Shown here piece by piece: positions 25,931 to 32,550 of a stretch of 64,000 nt of DNA. The stretch lies in contig NZ_AP025184.1 in NCBI RefSeq assembly GCF_020886055.1, forward strand, positions 1,426,001 to 1,490,000. The letters are read 5' to 3'. The notes beneath the pieces were generated by a model. That model was given only the letters and a program-made list of their open reading frames with translations. It did not search any database and was not told the origin of the DNA. The translations under genes and the position numbers were made by a program. Source of the DNA: Flavobacterium ammoniigenes (GTDB lineage Bacteria > Bacteroidota > Bacteroidia > Flavobacteriales > Flavobacteriaceae). Each line of letters begins with the position of its first letter. The first letter of the stretch is position 1.

Positions 25931-27283
25931 TTATCTAATTTTTGAAAATTGTAATCTCATACCTTTTGGGGTATAATCAAATACTCCGTTACAATATACT
26001 ATATTTCCGTTTACAATTGTTGTCATAATTTTGCTTTGAAAAACTTGCTCTTCAAAAGGTGACCAATTGCATTTGTATAAAATATTTTCTTTAGTTACTT
26101 TCCAAGGTTGGTTTAGATCAACCAAAACTAGATCAGCAAAATAACCTTCTCTAATATAGCCACGTTCTTTAAGTTTATAAATTTCGGCAACATTGTGAGC
26201 TGTTTTCTCAGCAATCATTTCTAACGACATTTTATTTTGATGATGCATTTCAAGTAAAGCAGGAAGAGCATGTTGTACCAAAGGACCACCAGATAAAGCT
26301 TTGAAATAATTACCCGTTTTTTCTTTAATTGAGTGGGGAGCATGATCAGTAGCGATGATATCTAATTTCCCGTTATGCAAAGCATCAAATAATCCTTTTT
26401 GATTGACTTCTGATTTTATTGCTGGATTCCATTTAATTTTAGCGCCTAATTTTTTGTAATCTTGGTCTGAAAACCACAAATGATGAACGCAGGCTTCAGC
26501 TGTTATTCGTTTTTTATTTAAAGCTGTTTTATTGTCAAATAATTCAGCTTCAGCGAGAGTGGAAATATGAAATAAATGCAATCTATTACCGTATTTTTTG
26601 GCAATGTTAATTAATTCTTTAGTGGTTGAGTAGCAGGCTTCTTCATTTCGAATTAAAGGATGGTATTCAAATGGAATGTTTTCATTGAATTCTTGTTTTA
26701 GTTTTTCAGTATTTCTTTTGATTATGGCATCATTTTCACTGTGCAATGCAATCAAGGTATTTGAATTGGCAAAAATTTTCTCAATATATTCTGGGTAATT
26801 GGCAATGATGCCATCCTCTTTAGAAAAGTACAATCCATCATCTGTAACACCACATACATTTTCAGTATCGGTATTTAATGTTTCCTGCCAGTTATCTTTG
26901 GTTAAACCCATAAAAAAAGAATAATTTGCCAAGGATTTTCCAGCTGCTAACGAATATTTTTGTTCTAGTAATTCATTAGTAAGTGTATTGGGTAACGTAT
27001 TAGGCATATCCATGAACGAGGTTATACCTCCGGCTACAGCTGCTTTGGATTCGGTGAATAGGTCAGCCTTGTGTGTCAATCCAGGTTCTCTAAAATGAAC
27101 TTGATCGTCAATAAATCCGGGAAGCAGGTATAAGCCTTCTGCATTGATTTCATTACAAACTAGTTCTTTATTTATCGTTATTGAATGATCAATTTTCTCG
27201 ATTCTATTTTTGTTAATTAAGACATCTTTGGTAACAATTCTCCCTTCGTTAACAATCTGTGCATTTCGTATTATTAATCTCAT
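25931..27283 (-). CDS. Dihydroorotase (amidohydrolase superfamily)
   Basis: 450 residues. Dihydroorotase closes carbamoyl aspartate to dihydroorotate in pyrimidine synthesis. Metal and substrate residues visible: DDQVHFREPGL (59-69), MDMPNT (91-96), VTDDG (146-150), His181 in LIALHSEND, His239 in LFHIST and Asp313 in ATDHAPH. The first His of the usual HxH pair is Gln61; from memory this is shared by other Bacteroidota dihydroorotases. The Asp in the VTDDG loop marks the class that lacks a carboxylated lysine. It overlaps the Sua5 gene by 4 bases. The genome may carry a second copy elsewhere; that cannot be seen here. Confidence 0.9.
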   Translation of the reverse strand: MRLIIRNAQIVNEGRIVTKDVLINKNRIEKIDHSITINKELVCNEINAEGLYLLPGFIDDQVHFREPGLTHKADLFTESKAAVAGGITSFMDMPNTLPNTLTNELLEQKYSLAAGKSLANYSFFMGLTKDNWQETLNTDTENVCGVTDDGLYFSKEDGIIANYPEYIEKIFANSNTLIALHSENDAIIKRNTEKLKQEFNENIPFEYHPLIRNEEACYSTTKELINIAKKYGNRLHLFHISTLAEAELFDNKTALNKKRITAEACVHHLWFSDQDYKKLGAKIKWNPAIKSEVNQKGLFDALHNGKLDIIATDHAPHSIKEKTGNYFKALSGGPLVQHALPALLEMHHQNKMSLEMIAEKTAHNVAEIYKLKERGYIREGYFADLVLVDLNQPWKVTKENILYKCNWSPFEEQVFQSKIMTTIVNGNIVYCNGVFDYTPKGMRLQFSKIR

Positions 27284-28242
27284 AATTCAGCTACTGCTCT
27301 GTTTAATCTATCGTTTATAGATTTTCCTAGGTTTATATTGGGTAATTTTTCAATTAAGAGTATGTCTAGACTTAGAGCATCCAATTCATGTAAATAAGAA
27401 TATAAATTCTTTGAAGCTTCCTTAAAATCTCCTGTTGGAGATAAAATGTACTGTACAATTGGCTTCGATGTTTTTACCTTATTTTGAAATAGAAGTACTC
27501 CAATTTTTTCAGATGAGATAGATTTTAATTTTTTTTCAATATCCTCAACAAGAAAAGATTTTGTTTTTGGCGCATAATGTTTAGTAAACATTCCAGGTGC
27601 ACTTGGGGCAATAGAATCTTTATTGTGGACCTTTATTGGGCCTACAATTTTTTCAATTTCTTCGATCGGAATAGCACCAAATCTATAAAGCACTGGTTGT
27701 TCTCCTTCAAATCCGATAATGGTTGATTCAATTCCATTAGGACAATTCCCCCCATCTAAAATGACATCTATTTTATTTTGGAAGTAATCAAATACATGTT
27801 TTGCATTTGTCGGACTTATTGATCCAAACGGGTTGGCGCTTGGAGCTGCTAAAGGGAAATTTAAATGATGTAATAGCTCCAAAGTCAATGGATGATTTGG
27901 AACTCTCACCGCAACTGTAGTTTTTCCGGAGGTGACCCAATCAGAAATACAATCTTGTTTATTCAGAACAAGGGTAAGTGCACCTGGCCAAAATTGAGTT
28001 GCTAATTGAGTTGCTAAAGGAGGTATTTCTTTGGCGACTTCTTTCAGTTGTTCAGTTGACTTAAGATGAACGATTAGCGGATTATTATTGGGTCTGTTTT
28101 TGATTTCGAATATTTGCTTAACTGCAGTTTCGTCAAAAATATTGGCAGCCAAACCATAAACTGTTTCAGTGGGAATAGCTGCCACATTACCTTTGTTTAG
28201 TGTTTTGATTGCGTAAGAAATATCATTAGTTATTAATGTCAT
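27280..28242 (-). CDS. Threonylcarbamoyl-AMP synthase, Sua5 type
   Basis: 320 residues. The enzyme joins threonine, bicarbonate and ATP to threonylcarbamoyl-AMP, the first step of the t6A modification at position 37 of ANN-decoding tRNAs. The YrdC domain occupies about 8-195, with PTETVYGLAAN at 24-34, KNRPNNNPLIVHL at 48-60 and PLAAPSANPFGSISPT near 130-145. A C-terminal Sua5 domain follows from about 205 (PSAPGMFTKHYAPK), so this is the long form, not the short TsaC/YrdC. Its direct use of bicarbonate links it to the SbtA gene of the same operon. Confidence 0.93.
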   Translation of the reverse strand: MTLITNDISYAIKTLNKGNVAAIPTETVYGLAANIFDETAVKQIFEIKNRPNNNPLIVHLKSTEQLKEVAKEIPPLATQLATQFWPGALTLVLNKQDCISDWVTSGKTTVAVRVPNHPLTLELLHHLNFPLAAPSANPFGSISPTNAKHVFDYFQNKIDVILDGGNCPNGIESTIIGFEGEQPVLYRFGAIPIEEIEKIVGPIKVHNKDSIAPSAPGMFTKHYAPKTKSFLVEDIEKKLKSISSEKIGVLLFQNKVKTSKPIVQYILSPTGDFKEASKNLYSYLHELDALSLDILLIEKLPNINLGKSINDRLNRAVAEL

Positions 28243-28250
28243 AATTTATT

Positions 28251-29087
28251 TTAAGGATTACAATAGTCGCAGTACATTGGATCTTCATACTGTTTAGTGT
28301 TGGGAAATAGTTTTGTCTCTTTGTGCAAACACTTTTTGCAGTGATAATTAACGCTTAAAACTGATTGTGTAGGGGAGTTGCATAAATTACATGGTAATCC
28401 TCGAGTCACTTCTTTAATTTCAAATCCAGGGGTTTTACAAAGGGGGCATTTGTTTTTTATTTTTTCAACTAATTGGTAAGTTGTTTGTTCTATAACCTTC
28501 ATCCTAGTTGGATTATAACAGGCTCTCATATCAGTCTCAACAAACACTTTTCCAAATGAATTTAGGATTTCATTAAATTTTAATTTCAATTCTTCTTTAT
28601 TGGTTATTCCTTTGTAACATTTTGAAAAATTAGTTTCATTTGATTTTAGAATTAGTCCGTGAGACGGGAATTGGGCGGTAGATGAAAACTCTATAAGTTC
28701 CTCTTCGGAGTTGATATAGGTTCCGTTAAAATTGGTTGAAGTACTTAATACATTGGCTACAATTTCCAAATTATTTTCCAAGTCCAATAGCATTAAGTGT
28801 TCTTCATTTGCAGGAATAAAAAATACCGAAGGGTGTGCACCAAAAGATCCCTCACTTGCAATCACTAAATCACATTGGTAATACTGTAAAGCGGATAAGC
28901 ATTTTTTGCGAAGGGTTGTAATTACATCATTTTTTCTTTCCATTTCCCCACTAAATGTTCCTAATGAATCGGTATCAAATTCTTGATTTACAATACAGGT
29001 GACTCCAAATTCTTTTTCCAATACCGGAGCAATTATTTTTTCTTTTCCATGTTGAGTAGCAATCAGTAATTTCCTTCCTTCAAACAT
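28251..29087 (-). CDS. DUF6671 zinc-ribbon protein of the SbtA operon
   Basis: 278 residues from the ATG at 29087 (MFEGRKLLIATQHGKEK); a longer frame to 29117 would overlap the preceding gene. I recognise the DUF6671 family, whose function is unknown. The N-terminal two thirds hold short alpha/beta units such as CDLVIASEGSFGAHPSVFF near 72-90 and an invariant-looking ETDMRACYNPTRMKVI near 184-199. The C-terminus has four CxxC pairs, at Cys214/217, 233/236, 250/253 and 273/276, enough for two zinc ribbons. It begins 2 bases after the 91-residue gene and ends 8 bases before the Sua5 gene. Confidence 0.82.
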   Translation of the reverse strand: MFEGRKLLIATQHGKEKIIAPVLEKEFGVTCIVNQEFDTDSLGTFSGEMERKNDVITTLRKKCLSALQYYQCDLVIASEGSFGAHPSVFFIPANEEHLMLLDLENNLEIVANVLSTSTNFNGTYINSEEELIEFSSTAQFPSHGLILKSNETNFSKCYKGITNKEELKLKFNEILNSFGKVFVETDMRACYNPTRMKVIEQTTYQLVEKIKNKCPLCKTPGFEIKEVTRGLPCNLCNSPTQSVLSVNYHCKKCLHKETKLFPNTKQYEDPMYCDYCNP

Positions 29088-29089
29088 TA

Positions 29090-29365
29090 TTAACGGACTG
29101 TTATTTTGATGATGCATTCAATTTCCAAAGTATGTTTTTCTGTCTCTGCTTGAATGATTACATCATTTATCAAAGTATTCATTTTATTTAATTCTTCAAT
29201 CCTTTTTTTGGAATGATCAGTGTCCTTGTTGAAACGAATTTGACTGCTAAAATCTTCTAGACTATGAAAACTAATTTTGTTGTCAATAAGAGAGTTTAAT
29301 AGAGTTTTGGCTTCATTTGGTTCAAAAATGCCCTCTATTAATTTATGTTGTGATACGTTTCCCAT
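29090..29365 (-). CDS. Small protein of unknown function in the SbtA operon
   Basis: 91 residues, soluble, probably alpha/beta. It begins MGNVSQHKLIEGIFEPNEAK, has the phrase NKISFHSLEDFSSQIRFNKD in the middle, a charged helix, and a C-terminal strand LEIECIIKITVR. It is not similar to the PII-like SbtB partner of SbtA: the T-loop and glycine-rich signature are absent. It is tightly packed (gap of 2 bases on both sides) between the small membrane gene and DUF6671, so it belongs to the operon. No family can be named. Confidence 0.75.
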   Translation of the reverse strand: MGNVSQHKLIEGIFEPNEAKTLLNSLIDNKISFHSLEDFSSQIRFNKDTDHSKKRIEELNKMNTLINDVIIQAETEKHTLEIECIIKITVR

Positions 29366-29367
29366 AG

Positions 29368-29574
29368 TTATAATTTTACATTAGTTATTTTTAATAAATA
29401 AGCTGAGAGGAATATTGATATTCCAAGAATAATTGTTGACAAAAATGAATATTCTGAGAGTATATTATATAGCATTGCCGAACACAATAAAATAATTATT
29501 GTTTTATAAACTGTATTATGTGATTTACAGTAAATTTGAATTCTCCTTCTCAATAGTAATTTTATATTTAGCAT
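29368..29574 (-). CDS. Small membrane protein, first gene of the SbtA operon
   Basis: 68 residues from the ATG at 29574 (MLNIKLLLRRRIQIY); a longer frame reaches 29607 but that part contains the -7 element. A basic N-terminal stretch of about 20 residues precedes two hydrophobic segments, TIIILLCSAMLYNILSEY and LSTIILGISIFLSAYLL. Nothing in it is recognisable. By position it is the first cistron under the control of the LysR-bound gap. Confidence 0.62.
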   Translation of the reverse strand: MLNIKLLLRRRIQIYCKSHNTVYKTIIILLCSAMLYNILSEYSFLSTIILGISIFLSAYLLKITNVKL

Positions 29575-29591
29575 CTTTTTTTTGCAAAGTT

Positions 29592-29599
29592 CAAATTTA
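29592..29599 (-). promoter_or_regulatory. -7 element of the SbtA operon promoter
   Basis: TAAATTTG on the minus strand, 17 bases before the ATG at 29574. No -33 TTG is present at the proper distance, as expected for a promoter that needs an activator. Confidence 0.5.
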
Positions 29600-29653
29600 T
29601 AAATCATATATTTTTATTTATATTTGTTATCATTTACATAAATATATTTTATG
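29599..29653. promoter_or_regulatory. Two candidate LysR-binding dyads between the SbtA operon and its regulator
   Basis: Site 1: CATAAA-TATAT-TTTATG at 29637-29653, a perfect dyad with a T-N11-A pair, overlapping the LysR start codon. Site 2: ATAAAT-N11-ATTTAT at 29599-29621, abutting the operon's -7 box. Relative to a start near 29585 the two centres lie near -60 and -25, the layout known for LysR regulators (recognition and activation sites). The region is very AT-rich, so chance dyads are possible. Confidence 0.45.
29619..29626 (+). promoter_or_regulatory. -7 element of the LysR gene
   Basis: TATATTTG, 24 bases before the LysR ATG. It lies between and partly inside the two dyads, which would allow autoregulation. 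Confidence 0.5.
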
Positions 29654-30574
29654 AATTATACATTTCATCAATTAAAAGTCTTTTTGAAAGTTTCTCAAAC
29701 AAAAAGTATTACAAAGGCTGCAAATGAGCTTCATCTTACACAACCAGCGGTTTCTATACAATTAAAAAACTTTCAAGATCAATTTGATATTCCGCTTACA
29801 GAGGTCATTGGACGGCAATTGTATGTAACTGAATTTGGAAAAGAAATTGCAGCTACCGCAGAACAAATTTTAAATGAGGTTGAAAAAATCAATTTCAAAA
29901 CTCTTGCATATAAAGGAATTTTATCTGGAGTTTTAAAATTATCGGTTGTATCTACAGGTAAATATGTAATGCCATATTTTTTGAGTGATTTTTTGAATTT
30001 AAACAATGGAATCGAGCTAGATATGGATGTTACTAATAAAACAAAAGTGATTAAAGCTTTGAGAAATAATGAAATAGATTTTGCATTAGTTTCTAGTCTG
30101 CCAAGTGAAATCAATGTAGAATCAGAAACATTAATGCAAAATAAATTGTTCCTGGTCAGTAATAAAGAGTATTTGATTGATTCAAAAATACCTAGTAATG
30201 TTTCTTTAATTGATGTGCCTTTAATCTATAGAGAAGAAGGTTCTGCTACAAGATTACATATGGAAAATTATTTTTCTAAAAAAGGATATATAATTAAAAG
30301 TAAATTGCAATTAACTTCTAATGAAGCAGTTAAACAGGCTGTTATATCAGGAATTGGCATGTCCATCATGCCGTTAATTGGTTTGAAAAACGAATTGGAA
30401 AAGGGTGATATTAAAATAATTCCTGCTAAAGGACTACCCATTGTGACTAATTGGAAATTGGTTTGGTTAAAAGGAAAGAAAATGAGTCCAGCTGCAGCCG
30501 CTTATTTAGAGTACATACAAAAACAAAAAATAATTATTAATGAAAATCAATTTTCATGGATTAATAATTATTAA
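29651..30574 (+). CDS. LysR-family regulator, CbbR/CmpR-like
   Basis: 307 residues. The winged helix reads KSITKAANELHLTQPAVSIQLKNF near 18-41. The start of the effector domain, LKLSVVSTGKYVMPYFLSDFL near 92-112, resembles CbbR and CmpR, the regulators of CO2 fixation and bicarbonate uptake genes, more than the OxyR-type gene at 24 kb. It is divergent to the SbtA operon with 76 bases between start codons, the usual arrangement of a LysR gene and its target. The effector is unknown. Its stop overlaps the stop of the convergent LETM1-related gene by four bases. Confidence 0.88.
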   Translation: MNYTFHQLKVFLKVSQTKSITKAANELHLTQPAVSIQLKNFQDQFDIPLTEVIGRQLYVTEFGKEIAATAEQILNEVEKINFKTLAYKGILSGVLKLSVVSTGKYVMPYFLSDFLNLNNGIELDMDVTNKTKVIKALRNNEIDFALVSSLPSEINVESETLMQNKLFLVSNKEYLIDSKIPSNVSLIDVPLIYREEGSATRLHMENYFSKKGYIIKSKLQLTSNEAVKQAVISGIGMSIMPLIGLKNELEKGDIKIIPAKGLPIVTNWKLVWLKGKKMSPAAAAYLEYIQKQKIIINENQFSWINNY

Positions 30575-31767
30575 TCATTCAAGTTTTCATTGAAAGCCGA
30601 AGGGAGTAGGGTAGGAATGAACTTGATTAAAATGGGTAACAATAAACTACCGCCTGGTAATAGAAAAATTGCCAAGGAGGGAATTGATTTGCAAATATCT
30701 AAGAGTTGTTTTTTTATTTTTTTCTTTTCTTTTTCATCCAAGTCTCTACTAGTTGAATAGGCTAGTAGTACCATAAGTTCTTTACTTTGAACAATTTCTT
30801 TTACCAAACGAGTTCGGTTACGTGCTATAAGAGTTACGACACTCTGCGTTGTTTGATCGTAAAAATGTTTAACAGGATTGGAATAATTAAAATAAGGGAT
30901 TTCCTTTTTATGTTTGGAAATAAAGAGATTGGTATCTTGAATACTTTGATTTACAAACGCGTCTGAAACTGTAAGAGCTTCGGCTAATTGGTATAAATAA
31001 TACGATTCATTAGTTTCTAAAACACCATCGTTCCATAGCGCCATACCTGCCATATCAATTAGGTAATTCTTTTCTAATTCATGGGTAAAAAAATCTAATT
31101 CTAGTGTTTCTATGCTTAAATTAGAGTTTTTTGAAAATTTACTATAGCGTATTGATGCTTCAAAAAGTTTAATCAACAAATCGTCATATTGGGATTTATT
31201 GGTTTTCACCTTCAAGGCTAAAGTGACAATATTGACAATCGTCTCTTCTATTTTTTTAAGGTATTTTTCAGGAATTGTTCCATGAATTAAATATTGGCGA
31301 AAAGCCAAAACATCAATAAACAAAAGCGCATTAGTAACTAGATGAGAAAAGTTTTTACTAATAATATTTTCATTGGTTTGAACCCGCTCATCTATAAATT
31401 TCTCTAGGGTTAGCGAAGGACTGTTTTTGGGCAGTAGTTTTTTAAATAAGTTAAACTCTTCGGGATGCATTTCATTATAAAAAGAAACTGATTCTGTGAT
31501 GAATTCTTTCCAGTTTAAGTCCTTTTTGGTTACTGTATAAACTTCTAGAAGACTATTGAATAAGGCAACTTTAGATACTTCTTCTTTGAACCATCCTTTG
31601 ATAGGAATTGGTAATTTTGTATTAAGAGAAATAATATGCCCATAAACAAACCCCGTGTTTCTTAACGCTTCATAGAACGAGTCACTTTCAATGACCAATT
31701 TCTGTTCTGAAATTTTTTGTTCACTGAAAAATTTATCTATCCAACCAGGTACCGAAGGGTTTATCAT
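30571..31767 (-). CDS. LETM1-related protein
   Basis: 398 residues, cytosolic for most of its length and helical. The C-terminal part carries the LETM1-like stretch: ARNRTRLVKEIVQSKELMVLL, an acidic-basic linker, then SIPSLAIFLLPGGSLLLPIL, where LETM1 proteins have LPGG and a membrane-associated helix. LETM1 in mitochondria works in cation exchange. In flavobacteria this family is listed as LETM1-related biofilm-associated protein; its action is not known. The stop overlaps the stop of the convergent LysR gene. Confidence 0.75.
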   Translation of the reverse strand: MINPSVPGWIDKFFSEQKISEQKLVIESDSFYEALRNTGFVYGHIISLNTKLPIPIKGWFKEEVSKVALFNSLLEVYTVTKKDLNWKEFITESVSFYNEMHPEEFNLFKKLLPKNSPSLTLEKFIDERVQTNENIISKNFSHLVTNALLFIDVLAFRQYLIHGTIPEKYLKKIEETIVNIVTLALKVKTNKSQYDDLLIKLFEASIRYSKFSKNSNLSIETLELDFFTHELEKNYLIDMAGMALWNDGVLETNESYYLYQLAEALTVSDAFVNQSIQDTNLFISKHKKEIPYFNYSNPVKHFYDQTTQSVVTLIARNRTRLVKEIVQSKELMVLLAYSTSRDLDEKEKKKIKKQLLDICKSIPSLAIFLLPGGSLLLPILIKFIPTLLPSAFNENLND

Positions 31768-31830
31768 TAACTTGAATTAAAGTTACAAAGCTAGTTTTTT
31801 TTCTTATTCTAAAGATGAAATTAAAATTAA

Positions 31831-31864
31831 AAAACCGTTTTGTAAATGCCTACAAAACGGTTTT
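31831..31864. terminator. Terminator after the Cu/Zn SOD gene
   Basis: AAAACCGTTTTGTA (31831-31844), loop AATGCC, TACAAAACGGTTTT (31851-31864), a perfect 14-bp stem. It ends the SOD transcript on the minus strand. Confidence 0.85.
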
Positions 31865-31883
31865 AATTGAAATTGAATTAATG

Positions 31884-32408
31884 CTATTTAATAATGGCGG
31901 AACAGGCTAAACGAGCACCAGAATTCCCTGTAGGTTGCGTTACAAAATCATCGGCACCTTGATGTACTATCAAACCTTTTCCCAAAACATCTTTAGCAGG
32001 ATCTCCACATCCAATGCACCATTCTTGAGTAGTTAAAGTGATTGTTCCATTTCCATTTTCGTCTGCTGTGAAGTTTCCAATATCGCCTTTATGGTATTCA
32101 CCTTCTCCCCATTTACCGTGTTTTTTAAAGGTAGGGTTCCAATGGCCACCTGCTGAACTTCCATCAGCGGATGAACAATCTGATTTTTCATGGATATGAA
32201 TGGCATGAACACCAGGTTTTAACCCGGATAATTTGGCTTCAAAAATAACCTTCCCATTTTTTTCAATAAAAGTGGCAGTTCCTGAAACAGTACTGTTACT
32301 TTTGGGTTCAAAATTCAAAGCTAATTTTTTTTCATTATTTGAATTAGCTGTTTTGCAGCCAATAATAACAGCTACAATAACAAGAATGGATACTACTATT
32401 TTTTTCAT
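31884..32408 (-). CDS. Cu/Zn superoxide dismutase, lipoprotein form
   Basis: 174 residues with a lipoprotein signal (VIIGC, anchor Cys18). Copper and zinc ligands can be placed at His71 and His73 (HIH), His89 (GGHWNP), His97, His106, Asp109 and His149 (IVHQGADD). The structural disulfide is likely Cys78 with Cys168. An additional CIGC pair (131/134) lies in the loop before His149 and has no counterpart in the classic enzyme. It is the second envelope SOD in this window. A weak promoter-like TAACTTTA box lies upstream. Confidence 0.92.
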   Translation of the reverse strand: MKKIVVSILVIVAVIIGCKTANSNNEKKLALNFEPKSNSTVSGTATFIEKNGKVIFEAKLSGLKPGVHAIHIHEKSDCSSADGSSAGGHWNPTFKKHGKWGEGEYHKGDIGNFTADENGNGTITLTTQEWCIGCGDPAKDVLGKGLIVHQGADDFVTQPTGNSGARLACSAIIK

Positions 32409-32479
32409 TTTTATGTTTTTTTATTAGGATAAAGTTACATCTATTAGTAGAAATATATTCAATATAATCTTAAAATATA

Positions 32480-32513
32480 AAAACCGCTCTGAAAAAAATC
32501 AGAACGGTTTTTA
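32480..32513 (-). terminator. Terminator of the beta-oxidation operon
   Basis: AAAACCGCTCTGA and TCAGAACGGTTTT pair with one mismatch around a run of A. It follows the acyl-CoA dehydrogenase gene on the minus strand. Confidence 0.7.
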
Positions 32514-32550
32514 AAACAAATTAAATTCAAACTAAAAACTATCTTTCTGC

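Noticed and set aside
29090..29365. The 91-residue gene as SbtB, the PII-like partner of SbtA
   Set aside because: The PII T-loop and glycine-rich signature are absent; length is similar but sequence is not.
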